Assembly (NCBI RefSeq): GCF_003625475.1
Contig: NZ_RAIQ01000002.1
Location: 248,001 to 312,000 of the forward strand
Origin: Butyrivibrio sp. X503
GTDB lineage: Bacteria; Bacillota; Clostridia; Lachnospirales; Lachnospiraceae
Direction: 5' to 3'
Length of the DNA: 64,000 bases
Shown here: piece by piece, positions 48,874 to 58,982 of the stretch
Numbering within the stretch: position 1 is the stretch's first letter
Layout: each line of letters starts with the position of its first letter
Notes under the pieces: model-generated
The model's database searches: none
What the model was told of the DNA's origin: nothing
The model's input: the letters and a program-made list of their open reading frames with translations, nothing else
Program-made: the position numbers and the translations under genes

Positions 48874-49797
48874 TCAGTTAATAACCTTGGCCTCCGCAGT
48901 GCCGGGCTGAGTGCTTGAAAGCTTTCTGCCGGTAATTATGTGTGAAAAGAAAGCCGCCATTCCTCTTTGCTTAACCTCAGCATAATCGCCGGGATTCATA
49001 AGCTGTCCCGCAATATTCTCAAATGCCTTGACCGATTTGGCATTGGGATACTGCAGAGATACCGGTGATTGCTGCATTACACTTTTTGCAAGATACTGAT
49101 CCTGCGGTATAGCTCCCATATAAGTAAGCGGAAGCTTAAGATACCGTGCCACAACAGCATTGAGCTTATTAAACAACTGCTGACCTTCGTCATCGGAAGA
49201 TACTCTGTTCGAAACAACCTTAACCTTTGTATTTTCTCTTGAAAATCTAGGCGATTGATTAAGCGCTTTCAAAAGAGAATACGAATCGGTAATCGATGTC
49301 GGCTCCGGAGTTGTAACAAGTATTATCTCGCCGCTCGCTACAAGAAACTCCATAACGGCATCCGAAATACCCGCTCCGGTATCTATTATTATTATATCAG
49401 CTATAGCGTCCAGCTCAGCAAGATTGACAATAATATATACAAGATAATCTCTGCTCAGGTTATACATACCGGAAATACCCGAACCTCCGGAAATAAATCC
49501 GACTCCCTCAGGTCCCCAGGTAATGATGTCCTTAATATTCTTACCCTGATAGATAAGATCGCAGAGATTATGCTTCGGAACGGTACCGAACATGATCTCG
49601 ATATTTGCAAGTCCAAAGTCCGCATCAAGTATGATGACTCTTTTGCCCATCTTGCGAAACTGTATCGCAAGATTGATGGAAACGTTTGATTTACCGACGC
49701 CTCCTTTGCCACTTGTAACTGTGATAATCCTTGCCAGCGGTCTTTGCGGCTTATTTGAATTTTTGATAATATTTCTTAATTGCTGCGCCTGATCCAT
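48874..49797 (-). CDS. flhG: Flagellar number regulator FlhG (MinD-like ATPase)
   Basis: FlhG controls the number and placement of flagella and works with FlhF. The 307-residue protein has the short N-terminal activator helix (AQQLRNIIKNS) that stimulates the FlhF GTPase, the deviant Walker A KGGVGKSN near residue 33, and IIDTGAGIS further on. The C-terminus carries a membrane-binding region. It follows flhF by 24 bases with GGGGATT before the ATG. Confidence 0.94.
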   Translation of the reverse strand: MDQAQQLRNIIKNSNKPQRPLARIITVTSGKGGVGKSNVSINLAIQFRKMGKRVIILDADFGLANIEIMFGTVPKHNLCDLIYQGKNIKDIITWGPEGVGFISGGSGISGMYNLSRDYLVYIIVNLAELDAIADIIIIDTGAGISDAVMEFLVASGEIILVTTPEPTSITDSYSLLKALNQSPRFSRENTKVKVVSNRVSSDDEGQQLFNKLNAVVARYLKLPLTYMGAIPQDQYLAKSVMQQSPVSLQYPNAKSVKAFENIAGQLMNPGDYAEVKQRGMAAFFSHIITGRKLSSTQPGTAEAKVIN

Positions 49798-49821
49798 AAT
49801 GCAATCCCCGAATTCCCGTAG

Positions 49822-51063
49822 TTAACTCTTTCCTCCTAGAAGGTTCTTAACGATTCTCTGAGCGTCAAATACAGCGATATCGTCAGGAACGTTCTGACCG
49901 TTTGTTATATAGGCAACAGGTGCACCGGTATGCATTCTGATATTGTAAAGATTGCCCTTTGCGCCCGTTTCGTCCATTTTTGTAAAAATAAGTTTATATG
50001 CAACCATCTCCGAATAAGCATCGGCAATCTCGATCAGATCACGATACTTGGTGGTTGCTGAAAGAACAAGGAAGTTCTCACAATCCATAACATCTTCAAG
50101 ACATCTGATAAAGCTCTCGACATCCTTCTTAAGCTCTTCATTCTTAAGAGAATGGCCGGCCGTATCCACCATGATATAATCATAGTCCTTGAAATCCTCG
50201 GCTGCCTGCTTCATCTCCTCAACGGAATAGATAACCCTGAACGGAATCTCAAGGATTGAAGCATAAGTACGAAGCTGTTCTGCAGCTGCTATCCTATATG
50301 TATCAACGGTTAAAAGAGCCACCTTCTTCTTTTTGGTAACGCTGAGCTCCGAAGCAAGCTTAGCGATCGTAGTAGTCTTTCCTACTCCTGTGGGGCCAAT
50401 AAAGATCTCAGCCCTCGGTCCCTCTTTTTCCGTGTCGATAGGCTCGGATTTACCGAATTTAAGAACCATCTTCTGATATACGTTTGCAAGAGCAAAATCA
50501 AAAGGAAGTCCCGGTTTACTTACCTTCTCAACCTCATCCGTAAGCTGGTTAACATAGATCTCGTCAACCTCATTCTCTATAAGAGTATTATATAACAATT
50601 TGATAAAAGAGAGTGTCTCTTCGGATATATCGTTACCCGCAGCGTTGATCTGCGACTTTTCCTCCTTGGGAGTAACTGTCTTTTCTTCCACAGGTTCATC
50701 CTTTTCATTCTTAAGAATATTCTTTTCAAGAAGATTGCTTAAATTATCAAGCTTTTCTTCGATGGCACTGTTGTCTTCCTTAACTTCGCGAACCTTGGTC
50801 GCATTTACGGTTGCGGAAACAACGGTATCACGCTGCGAAATATCCTTTGATGAACTCTTTTGCGGAGAATATGTCCTTACAGGTCTCTCCGTCTCCTCCT
50901 CGAGTGCAACAGTCACCTCAATCTTCTGAGACTTAAAAAGAGATAAGATTCCCTTATTTTTAAGAGGTCTCACATTCATCACGACGATGTTTGGTCCGAG
51001 CTCTTTTTTTGCCTCCTCGACTGCCTCGCTTTCAGTTTTTCCAACATACTTTTTGATAATCAT
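49822..51063 (-). CDS. flhF: Flagellar biosynthesis GTPase FlhF
   Basis: An SRP-type GTPase that marks the site of flagellar assembly. The 413-residue protein has an N-terminal B domain (MIIKKYVGKTESEAVEEAKKE), a charged linker, and the NG domain: GPTGVGKTTTIAKLA (P loop, near residue 213), VDTYRIAAAEQL, DTAGHS and FTKMDETGAKG. It starts one base after flhA, so the two genes are coupled. Confidence 0.96.
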   Translation of the reverse strand: MIIKKYVGKTESEAVEEAKKELGPNIVVMNVRPLKNKGILSLFKSQKIEVTVALEEETERPVRTYSPQKSSSKDISQRDTVVSATVNATKVREVKEDNSAIEEKLDNLSNLLEKNILKNEKDEPVEEKTVTPKEEKSQINAAGNDISEETLSFIKLLYNTLIENEVDEIYVNQLTDEVEKVSKPGLPFDFALANVYQKMVLKFGKSEPIDTEKEGPRAEIFIGPTGVGKTTTIAKLASELSVTKKKKVALLTVDTYRIAAAEQLRTYASILEIPFRVIYSVEEMKQAAEDFKDYDYIMVDTAGHSLKNEELKKDVESFIRCLEDVMDCENFLVLSATTKYRDLIEIADAYSEMVAYKLIFTKMDETGAKGNLYNIRMHTGAPVAYITNGQNVPDDIAVFDAQRIVKNLLGGKS

Positions 51064-51064
51064 A

Positions 51065-53122
51065 TTATGCCGTTACCATCCCCACAGATTGTAATTCTAT
51101 ATTAGCCTCAACTTCATTATAAGAAATCACCACAAGATCCTTGTAGTAATCTTCCGTCATTTTCTTGAAATACATTCGCACGATAGGCGAAGCCATAATT
51201 ATTGCTTGTTTGCCGGCATCTTCAAGCTTCTTGACCTGCTCACCGACAGATGCAAGAATCGACTTGGTGCGTGCAGGATCAAGCGTAAGATATGCACCTG
51301 TTTCCGTCTGCTTGACACTGTTCATGATCTCCTGCTCAATCTTGGGATCAAGTGTCACTACGCTTGTAGTCTCACCCGGCATGAAGAACTTGTTTGATAT
51401 CGCCCTCTTAAGACTCTGACGAACATATTCCGTAAGGATATCGGGATCGTGTGTTGAGGGTGCGAAATCAGCAAGCGTCTCAAATATGGTAACAAGATCT
51501 CTGATAGATATGCCTTCCTTGAGAAGATTCTGAAGTACTTTCTCGATCTCACCAAGGCTCATAAGCTTAGGAACAAGCTCTTCAACAAGAGCAGCATTGC
51601 TCTCTTTGAGATTATCGATAAGATTCTGAACATCCTGCCTTGTCATAAGTTCGGAGATATGTTCTCTGATAATCTCAGTTAAGTGCGTAGCGATAATAGA
51701 CGGCGGATCGACTACTGTATAGCCAAGACTTTCCGCCCTTTCTCTCTGACCTTCCGTGATCCAGATCGCGGGAAGATGGAAGGAAGGTTCAAATGTAGGA
51801 ATACCGGTGATCTCATCCTCAACGTGTCCCGGATTCATGGCCATATAATGGTCAAAAAGAATCTCTCCGTCGCTCACCTGTATACCTTTAATTTTAATGA
51901 TATATTGATTAGGATTCAACTGAATATTATCTCGAAGACGAATAATCGGAACAACGGTACCAAGTTCAAGCGCAACTTGACGTCTGATCATAACAACTCG
52001 ATCGAGAAGGTCTCCGCCCTGATTGACATCGGCAAGAGGAATGATACCGTAACCAAACTCAAGCTCGATCGGGTCAACTTGCAAAAGACTCGTGACATTT
52101 TCGGGCTGCCTGATCTCTTCAGCCTCCTGTTCCTCAGGCGAAGCTACTTCCCCTTCTGTTGCGACTTCCTCTATAGTCTGACTCGCAACTCTTCCAAGGA
52201 AGATAAATGCAGCACCGAAGGTGACGTACAAAAGAGTCGGCAAAGGTGATAATATGCCTAGTCCCGCTACAACGCCGCCTACAAGATACAAGGTCTTAGG
52301 CATTCCGAAGAGCTGTCCGATAAGAACATGACCAAAGTCCGCCTCCTTGGAGCCCTTGGTTACAAGAATACCTGTAGACATGGAAATCATGAGTGAAGGA
52401 ATAGAACTTACAAGACCGTCACCCATGGTAAGGATCGAATATGTATTTATCGCGGTGTTGACGTCCATTCCCATTCTGAGAACGCCCATCGCAATACCGC
52501 CAAGGAGGTTGACCGCAGTAATGATAAGACCCGCAGTCGCATCTCCCTTAACGTACTTGGTAGCACCGTCCATTGCTCCGAAGAAGCTTGCTTCGTCCTG
52601 AATCTTCTGTCTTCTCTGCTTAGCCTCTTCATCTGTTATCGCGCCGGTATTTAAGTCGGCATCGATAGCCATCTGTTTACCGGGCATAGCGTCCAATGTA
52701 AAACGAGCCGATACTTCAGCTACACGCTCGGAACCTTTGTTGATGACCATCAGCTGAACGATGATAAGGATAACGTATATGATCGCACCGACGATAAGAT
52801 CACCGCCGCCAACGAAGGATCCGAATACCTCGATAACCTTACCGGCGTTACCCTGTGTAAGGATAAGCCTCGTTGACGATACGTTAAGAGCGATTCTGAA
52901 AATAGTCGTGAAAAGAAGTATCGTAGGGAAGAACGACATGTCAAGAACGTCCTGAGCAAACATTGCCGTAAACATGATGACAAAGGACATCGACATATCA
53001 AATGCAAGCAGTATATCCAGAATAAAATCGGAAAGAGGAATAATAAGCATTACTACTGCCGCGACGATATACAGAGCAAGTCCGTAATCATAGACTCTGT
53101 TCATCAGCTTTTTGGTATCCAT
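51065..53122 (-). CDS. flhA: Flagellar export gate protein FlhA
   Basis: FlhA is the main transmembrane channel of the flagellar export gate. The 685-residue protein has about eight N-terminal membrane helices, the FHIPEP-type conserved loop (ARFTLDAMPGKQMAIDADLN, ITDEEAKQRRQ) and a large cytoplasmic domain that docks substrates and chaperones (ELEFGYGIIPLAD onwards). The ATG at 53122 is chosen because AAAGGAGG lies 7 bases upstream. It is between flhB and flhF. Confidence 0.97.
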   Translation of the reverse strand: MDTKKLMNRVYDYGLALYIVAAVVMLIIPLSDFILDILLAFDMSMSFVIMFTAMFAQDVLDMSFFPTILLFTTIFRIALNVSSTRLILTQGNAGKVIEVFGSFVGGGDLIVGAIIYVILIIVQLMVINKGSERVAEVSARFTLDAMPGKQMAIDADLNTGAITDEEAKQRRQKIQDEASFFGAMDGATKYVKGDATAGLIITAVNLLGGIAMGVLRMGMDVNTAINTYSILTMGDGLVSSIPSLMISMSTGILVTKGSKEADFGHVLIGQLFGMPKTLYLVGGVVAGLGILSPLPTLLYVTFGAAFIFLGRVASQTIEEVATEGEVASPEEQEAEEIRQPENVTSLLQVDPIELEFGYGIIPLADVNQGGDLLDRVVMIRRQVALELGTVVPIIRLRDNIQLNPNQYIIKIKGIQVSDGEILFDHYMAMNPGHVEDEITGIPTFEPSFHLPAIWITEGQRERAESLGYTVVDPPSIIATHLTEIIREHISELMTRQDVQNLIDNLKESNAALVEELVPKLMSLGEIEKVLQNLLKEGISIRDLVTIFETLADFAPSTHDPDILTEYVRQSLKRAISNKFFMPGETTSVVTLDPKIEQEIMNSVKQTETGAYLTLDPARTKSILASVGEQVKKLEDAGKQAIIMASPIVRMYFKKMTEDYYKDLVVISYNEVEANIELQSVGMVTA

Positions 53123-53165
53123 GCCATATCCTCCTTTCCGTAAAATTTCCAACTAAAAATATCTA

Positions 53166-54323
53166 TCAAATCTTGCCCTTTAAGTGATATACATAAGCAA
53201 GGACTTCTGCAACCGCCTTATATAACTCGGGCGGAACCATCTCGCCGACTTCAACGTTGGCGTAAAGCATACGCGCAAGCGGCTTGTTCTCAACAATCTC
53301 AACGTCATTTTCCTTGGCGAGCTCTTTGATCTTTTGAGCCACATAATCGGCACCCTTAGCAGTGACAATAGGTGCATCCGCTTCATCAGCGTCGTATTTG
53401 ATCGCTACAGCATAATGCGTCGGGTTCGTAATGACTACGTCAGCCTGTGGAATTGACTGCATCATACGCCTTCTCGAAGCTTCCATCATCCTACGCTTCT
53501 GCGCAGACTTAACCTCGGGACTTCCCTCGGAATTCTTGAACTCATCCTTTACTTCCTGCTTGGTCATCATCATATCTTTTTTGAACTTTCGTTTCTGATA
53601 GATGAGGTCTGCAAAAGCGATGACCATATAAGCAACAGCAATCCTTGTTCCAAGATCAAAGATCAGATTACCCATCAGGCCGATCGCACTCTTTAATGGA
53701 ATATCATACAAAAGAAACAGTGATTCGGTCCTGGATTTAAAAAACGTATAAATGACAATTCCCATAAGAGCAAGCTTAAGCAGCGACTTAGCAAGCTCAA
53801 AAAGCTTTCTGGCAGAAAAGATCTTCTTTAGGCCCGATACGGGATTAAGCTTTGAAAGCTTTGGTTGTAACGGTTTAGATGTCGGCTTATATCCAACCTG
53901 AACGTAATCGCATATAAACGCTACCAAGAATCCTATGATAAAAAACGGAGCACACAAGACAAGCAGTTGAACCATCGCATTCCTTACTATCGCACTGAGT
54001 GTGGCAACAGGAAGATAACCGTCATAAGTTCTTGCGACATTTGGAATGTCGTTATAGGTTCTTTCAAATATCTTGTGGAAGTTTGCTCCCATAACAGCGT
54101 AAAAGAGCCTTAAAATAATAAAAAGTGCAAGCAAACTAAAGGCTGTCGCAACCTCCTGGCTCTTTGCGACCTGACCTTCTTTTCTTGCATCATCAAGCTT
54201 TTTGGCTGTGGGCTCCTCGGTTTTCTCTGCACCGTTGGCGTCCTCTGCAAAAAACTGCAGATCATATGCAATTAGGAGCGGCTCGTAAACAGGGCTATCA
54301 GCCGCTTTGCATACTGTAAACAA
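53166..54323 (-). CDS. flhB: Flagellar export specificity protein FlhB
   Basis: FlhB switches export from hook to filament proteins after cutting itself. The 385-residue protein has an N-terminal tail containing LQFFAEDANGAEKTEEPTAKK, four membrane helices, and a C-terminal domain with the autocleavage site NPTH (VVITNPTHYAVAI). The start appears to be TTG at 54323, overlapping the end of fliR by 26 bases with AAGGAG upstream; no ATG is available nearby, so the exact N-terminus is uncertain. Confidence 0.95.
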   Translation of the reverse strand: MFTVCKAADSPVYEPLLIAYDLQFFAEDANGAEKTEEPTAKKLDDARKEGQVAKSQEVATAFSLLALFIILRLFYAVMGANFHKIFERTYNDIPNVARTYDGYLPVATLSAIVRNAMVQLLVLCAPFFIIGFLVAFICDYVQVGYKPTSKPLQPKLSKLNPVSGLKKIFSARKLFELAKSLLKLALMGIVIYTFFKSRTESLFLLYDIPLKSAIGLMGNLIFDLGTRIAVAYMVIAFADLIYQKRKFKKDMMMTKQEVKDEFKNSEGSPEVKSAQKRRMMEASRRRMMQSIPQADVVITNPTHYAVAIKYDADEADAPIVTAKGADYVAQKIKELAKENDVEIVENKPLARMLYANVEVGEMVPPELYKAVAEVLAYVYHLKGKI

Positions 54324-55083
54324 AGTTATGCATCAGCTCCTTCATGTTTATAAAAATGAAATTAGAAGCGTCACCCAGCATAGAAACCGTGATAAACATG
54401 ACCATCAGACCAATAATGATCTTAATCTGAATACCAACGGAAAACATGTTCATCTGCGGCGAAACCTTGGCAAGCACTCCCAAGACAACATTTGTAATAA
54501 ACGTAATGATAAATATAGGGAGCGCAATTCTAAAACCTATAACAATGTAGTCCCTAAGGAACAAAACAATTGAATTAAGCATTCTGTCGGAATGTATAAC
54601 CGCGCCGTTAAGCGGTATCAACGTAAATGTATCAACAAGCGCGCTTAGAATAAAGCGGTACATACCGGATAATAAAAGAGCTACAGTAAGCACCTGAGAA
54701 TATAAAGATCCGGTAATTGTAACCTGCTGATTGGTCGCAGGATCAAAGAGATTGACCATTGAAAGACCGATCTGCATATCAATTATCTGACCAGCGAAAT
54801 TAACGATCATCTCGCAAAGCGAAACGGCGTATCCGACAAGAAAGCCTGTAATAACCTCTTTTAACACGATGACCGTATACCCGATTATCGTGTTGTATGC
54901 GGGCGGATAAAAAGGAACCGCTCCGTAAATAAGTATAGAAAGCATAAGACCAAATCCAACCTTAACGAGATTCGGTGTCTGCCTTCCTCCAAAGAACGGA
55001 CAAACAAATATAAAGCTTGTAATCCTCGCAAGTATCAAAAGAAATACTTCCAGGTCGCCGTAGCTAAAAGAATAATCAATCAT
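54298..55083 (-). CDS. fliR: Flagellar export protein FliR
   Basis: A 261-residue membrane protein of the export gate, forming a spiral pore with FliP and FliQ. Six or more membrane helices are visible, with typical segments FFGGRQTPNLVKVGFGLMLS and ISLCEMIVNFAGQIIDMQIGLSM-type sequence. It follows fliQ by 16 bases; its 3-prime end overlaps flhB. Confidence 0.95.
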   Translation of the reverse strand: MIDYSFSYGDLEVFLLILARITSFIFVCPFFGGRQTPNLVKVGFGLMLSILIYGAVPFYPPAYNTIIGYTVIVLKEVITGFLVGYAVSLCEMIVNFAGQIIDMQIGLSMVNLFDPATNQQVTITGSLYSQVLTVALLLSGMYRFILSALVDTFTLIPLNGAVIHSDRMLNSIVLFLRDYIVIGFRIALPIFIITFITNVVLGVLAKVSPQMNMFSVGIQIKIIIGLMVMFITVSMLGDASNFIFINMKELMHNFVYSMQSG

Positions 55084-55099
55084 CTGTTTATCCCATCAT

Positions 55100-55372
55100 C
55101 TAGCGAACATACTGAGAAAAATCAGACCAAAGCTGAGTAATATATCCGGAAAGCTCGGTAAGCATCCAGTTTCCTATCAGCATGATCATAACAAAAACAC
55201 CTATAACCTTCGGAACAAAAGTAAGCGTCTGTTCCTGAATTGAAGTAACGGTCTGGAATATTGAAATCACAAGACCGATTATCATCGAAGTCAAAAGAAC
55301 CGGAAGAGACATCTTGATAACAAGAAACAGTGCTCCGTTAATGATTGTATTGATATCATTCATCGTAATCAT
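55100..55372 (-). CDS. fliQ: Flagellar export protein FliQ
   Basis: A 90-residue export gate subunit with two membrane helices (about residues 14-36 and 50-72) separated by the conserved loop IFQTVTSIQEQTLTFVPK. GGAGGAGAC precedes the ATG at 55372. It lies between fliP and fliR, the invariant order. Confidence 0.97.
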   Translation of the reverse strand: MITMNDINTIINGALFLVIKMSLPVLLTSMIIGLVISIFQTVTSIQEQTLTFVPKVIGVFVMIMLIGNWMLTELSGYITQLWSDFSQYVR

Positions 55373-55403
55373 ATTAGTCTCCTCCTTTCATGACAAATAA
55401 ACA

Positions 55404-56348
55404 CTAATAAAACGACTTAACAAGATTACCGATAATAAGACTCCAACCATCAGCAAGTACGAATAACAAGATCTTAAACGGCATCGAGATTGTCGTAGGC
55501 GGCAGCATCATCATACCCATACTCATAAGTACCGACGCGACAACCATATCAATAACTATAAACGGCACATATATAAGGAATCCGATAATAAAGGCCGTTC
55601 TAAGCTCACTTACAATGAAGCTCGGAATAAGAACAACGTTCGGAATGCTCTCAAGCTCTCCGTCCCATTCTATGTGGTCGATCTCCATAAAGAGCTTTAC
55701 GTCCTTGGTCTGAGTCTGACCGTACATAAACTGCCTAAACGGTCCCATCGCCTTATCCATAAATTCTTTTTGATCGATCTCGGCGTTCTCAAAAGGAATA
55801 ACCGCCTCGTTATAAACCTCCGTCAAAGTAGGCTGCATAATAAACAGAGTCATAAAAAGTGCAATGCCAATCATGACTATATTCGGAGGCGACGTCTGCG
55901 TACCGATCGCGGTTCTTGTAAAATGAAGCGCAATGATAATCCTCGTAAAAGAAGTCATCATCACAAGCAGAGTCGGTGCAAGCGAAATCAGCGTCAGAGT
56001 AATAAGTATCCTCAGGGCGCCGTTTAATGAACCGTTACCGTTGTCATAAGTCACGGTAACTGTATTTGCTATATTAAGTTTCTTAAGATCATCGGGATCT
56101 TCCGAAGTTCCGGGGTCAGTAATATTGGTCCTCTCGTGCTGACTTCCCGTAAGATTGGAATCTCTGTCGGTTGTCGGGTCAGTAGGCGTAGTGTCTTCAA
56201 TGACATTGGCCGTGGCATGTGCCTGTGCAGGAATCGCAAGACCCAAAATACCGGACAAAGCTACTGTAAGAGTGACACAAAGAAGGCATTTTTTAATCTG
56301 TGCCAAAAGATATTTATTCTTTTTTATCTCTCCCCACTTAATTCTCAT
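55404..56348 (-). CDS. fliP: Flagellar export protein FliP
   Basis: The core pore protein of the export gate. The 314-residue product begins with a cleavable signal peptide ending near AQAHA (about residue 45), unusual among export gate proteins but typical of FliP. A polar Thr/Asp-rich stretch follows, longer than in many FliPs, then membrane helices with TSFTRIIIALHFTRTAIGTQ, PSFIVSELRTAFIIGFLIY and VASVLMSMGMMMLPPTTIS. It starts 2 bases after fliO. Confidence 0.96.
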   Translation of the reverse strand: MRIKWGEIKKNKYLLAQIKKCLLCVTLTVALSGILGLAIPAQAHATANVIEDTTPTDPTTDRDSNLTGSQHERTNITDPGTSEDPDDLKKLNIANTVTVTYDNGNGSLNGALRILITLTLISLAPTLLVMMTSFTRIIIALHFTRTAIGTQTSPPNIVMIGIALFMTLFIMQPTLTEVYNEAVIPFENAEIDQKEFMDKAMGPFRQFMYGQTQTKDVKLFMEIDHIEWDGELESIPNVVLIPSFIVSELRTAFIIGFLIYVPFIVIDMVVASVLMSMGMMMLPPTTISMPFKILLFVLADGWSLIIGNLVKSFY

Positions 56349-56349
56349 A

Positions 56350-56688
56350 TTACTTCTTAAACTCGCCCTTTATTTTTTCAAGAACTTCTTTAAAACTCAT
56401 GTTGCTTTCGGATTCATCTTTTATCAAAAGAGAATCCTTATCAACTTCGCATAAAGCGGTTATCTCGTCTTTGCCGACGCCAATGGCCATATACTTGTCT
56501 GCAATCCTGATAATCTGAACATATTTAGTCGTTGATATTCTCGAAGTTTCAATTACTTCTATATTGCATCCAAGACTCTTTGTCTTTTGATACCCTGCCA
56601 TCCATTTGGTCACATAATACGTAAGTGCCAATATGCCGACAAATATTATAAGTATCACTATAAATTGTAAATATGAATCACCGGACAT
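56350..56688 (-). CDS. fliO: Flagellar protein FliO
   Basis: A 112-residue assembly factor for FliP with one membrane helix near the N-terminus (residues 7-29) and a cytoplasmic domain (NIEVIETSRISTTKYVQIIRIADKYMAIGVGKDEI). Sequence conservation is low, as is usual for FliO/FliZ; identity rests on this domain pattern and on its place between fliY and fliP. Confidence 0.88.
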   Translation of the reverse strand: MSGDSYLQFIVILIIFVGILALTYYVTKWMAGYQKTKSLGCNIEVIETSRISTTKYVQIIRIADKYMAIGVGKDEITALCEVDKDSLLIKDESESNMSFKEVLEKIKGEFKK

Positions 56689-56708
56689 ACCGCTTTCTCC
56701 GAAAAAAA

Positions 56709-57947
56709 TTACTGAACAATCTCTGTAACTCTGACACCAAAGCTTTCTTCGATAACTACTACTTCGCCTTTGGCTACAAACTTACCGTTTACAAGTACAT
56801 CTACAGGTTCACCCGCAACCTTATCAAGCTCGATGATAGTACCGGGTGCAAAATCAAGGATATCGGAAATAGGCTTAGCAGTTCTGCCGAGCTCAACCGT
56901 AACTTCCAAAGGAACGTCCTTGATGATGCCGATATTCTCGCCACCAGCCATGATCGTTGTTCCACCGGCAAAGGTCTGGAACTGGGCAGGCTGAATATTC
57001 ATATTCATCATCTGAGGAGCCATCTGCATCTGTGGCATAGCCATACCCATCTGTGGCATTCCCATCTGAGGCATAGCCTGAGCTCCCATCATTGAAGGGT
57101 CTGGAGCTGCAGGTGCAGGCGCGGGTGCCGGAGCGGGCGCTGGTGCAGGGGCAGGTGACGGTGCAGCTTCTGCAGCGGCATTCTGCTCTCCCGATGTCTT
57201 ATTTTCAGCTGTAATAACGGTATCCTTGAGCTCTTTTGCGAATTCTACAGGATAGAGCTGCATAAGAGTAGAATCCACAAGCTCTCCGACCTGCATCTTA
57301 AATGATATCTTCACGAATGTTCCGGTAAGGAACTCGGCGATATCGGAAGGATCGTCATTGATCATATCAAGAACGGTAGCTGACGGAGGGCTGATATCAA
57401 CCTTGGAATTGATCATGGTAGAAAGAGATGTCGCTGCAGCGCCCATCATCTGGTTCATGGCCTCTGAAATAGCCGAAAGCTGAAGCTCACCTATCTCGCC
57501 TTCAATATTGGTTCCGTCTCCTCCCATCATCAGGTCTGTGATGACCATAACGTCATGTTCTTTAAGAATAAGGATATTGGTACCGTCAAGTCCCTGTGTA
57601 TACTTGATCTGAATGAATACACAAGGTCTTTCGTAGTTATTTATTACATTCTCCCAATTTGCAAGTTCAACCTGAGGAGTTGTAATATTAACCTTTTGAT
57701 TTACCAGAGAATAAAGCGTCGTAGCGGACGAACCCATGCTGATATTGGCAACCTCGCCAATAGCATCCTTCTCCGAATCTGTAAGAAGAGATTCATCTAT
57801 ATCCCCACTTCCTACAGCCTGCGCAGGAGCAGCAGGTTCCGCAGCCGCATCAGGGGCTGCATCCGCAGCGGGAGCATCACCGCCGGCTGACGTATCCATA
57901 CCGGATAATAAAGCATTTATTTCATCTTGAGATAACATTCCATCCAT
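56709..57947 (-). CDS. fliY: Flagellar switch phosphatase FliY (CheC-FliN fusion)
   Basis: FliY is a rotor switch component that also dephosphorylates CheY-P. The 412-residue protein starts with the CheY-binding peptide LSQDEINALLSGM, followed by the CheC-like domain (EVANISMGSSATTL and ISEAMNQMMGAAATSL), a low-complexity linker of Pro-Ala dipeptides and Met/Pro/Gln/Gly repeats at about residues 260-325, and the FliN domain (DVPLEVTVELGRTAKPISDIL, EVVVIEESFGVRVTEIV). It lies 4 bases after fliM. It takes the place of a separate FliN. Confidence 0.95.
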   Translation of the reverse strand: MDGMLSQDEINALLSGMDTSAGGDAPAADAAPDAAAEPAAPAQAVGSGDIDESLLTDSEKDAIGEVANISMGSSATTLYSLVNQKVNITTPQVELANWENVINNYERPCVFIQIKYTQGLDGTNILILKEHDVMVITDLMMGGDGTNIEGEIGELQLSAISEAMNQMMGAAATSLSTMINSKVDISPPSATVLDMINDDPSDIAEFLTGTFVKISFKMQVGELVDSTLMQLYPVEFAKELKDTVITAENKTSGEQNAAAEAAPSPAPAPAPAPAPAPAPAAPDPSMMGAQAMPQMGMPQMGMAMPQMQMAPQMMNMNIQPAQFQTFAGGTTIMAGGENIGIIKDVPLEVTVELGRTAKPISDILDFAPGTIIELDKVAGEPVDVLVNGKFVAKGEVVVIEESFGVRVTEIVQ

Positions 57948-57951
57948 GCTC

Positions 57952-58935
57952 CTACTCTTCCTCCTCTCTTACGACCGACGTAATCCTGACGGCGTATTTA
58001 TCTTTTGTCGTACCGGGTAATGCCGTGAATTTGTACAGATTACCGACATATACCTGCATATCTGTATTTACTCTGTTATCAAGTCTTATAATGTCACCCG
58101 CCTGCAGATGAACAAAATCGCTGACGGAAACATTGCATCTTCCGAGAACTGCCTTAACAGGCACATCAACATGCTTGACCATCGCTTCGATGTATTCATC
58201 AAAGCTCTCATCCGTATTTTTCTGCATGGTTGAAAACCAGAACTTGGTATTCAGCTTGTCCATAACACTCTCAAGTGTGAAATACGGAAGACAGACATTC
58301 ATAAGACCTTCGGTCTCACCGATCTTGATGTTGAGAGTTACGATCGCGATCATATCCGTCGGCGATATTACCTGTGCAAACTGAGGATTGGTCTCAATTC
58401 TCTCCATGACGGGATTGATCGAAACAACATTCTGCCAAGGCTCAACCATAAGCTGCATGCAGATGGTAACAAGCTTTTCAATAAGCGGCATCTCAATATC
58501 GGTGAACGGACGGGGTCTATCCAAGGTTCCTCCGTTACCTCCGAGCATTCTGTCGATAAAAGAAAAACCTATATTCGCCTGCAATTCCAAAATGATATTA
58601 CCCTGTAACGGTAAAAAACTTATAACTCCCAAAATTACAGGATTGGAAAGGGCGTTGCTAAACTCCGAATAGGTTACGGTCTCAGAATTGGCAACCGTAA
58701 CGACTACATTTTTTCGAAGATATAACGGCAATGTGGTGGATAATAATCTTCCGTAATGTTCGTAGATCATCTCCAAAGTACGAAGATGTTCCTTGGAGAA
58801 CTTGGCAGGTCGTTTAAAGTCGTAATCCTTGACTTTCTTTTCGTCTGCCGCTTGCATTTGATCTACGTCAAGTTCACCGCTGTTAAGTGCTGCCAACAGA
58901 CCATCTATTTCATTTTGTGACAGTACTTCACTCAA
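57952..58935 (-). CDS. fliM: Flagellar motor switch protein FliM
   Basis: FliM forms the middle of the C-ring and binds CheY-P. The 327-residue protein has the N-terminal binding peptide (LSQNEIDGLLAAL), the central CheC-like domain (IEKLVTICMQLMVEPWQNV) and the C-terminal SpoA domain (VPVKAVLGRCNVSVSDFVHLQAGDII). All parts are normal. It follows fliL and overlaps the ribosome binding region of fliY. Confidence 0.96.
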   Translation of the reverse strand: MSEVLSQNEIDGLLAALNSGELDVDQMQAADEKKVKDYDFKRPAKFSKEHLRTLEMIYEHYGRLLSTTLPLYLRKNVVVTVANSETVTYSEFSNALSNPVILGVISFLPLQGNIILELQANIGFSFIDRMLGGNGGTLDRPRPFTDIEMPLIEKLVTICMQLMVEPWQNVVSINPVMERIETNPQFAQVISPTDMIAIVTLNIKIGETEGLMNVCLPYFTLESVMDKLNTKFWFSTMQKNTDESFDEYIEAMVKHVDVPVKAVLGRCNVSVSDFVHLQAGDIIRLDNRVNTDMQVYVGNLYKFTALPGTTKDKYAVRITSVVREEEE

Positions 58936-58982
58936 ATTGGTTCTCCTTCCTCTGACGTAAATAAGTATGTATCAGAAAGTAC

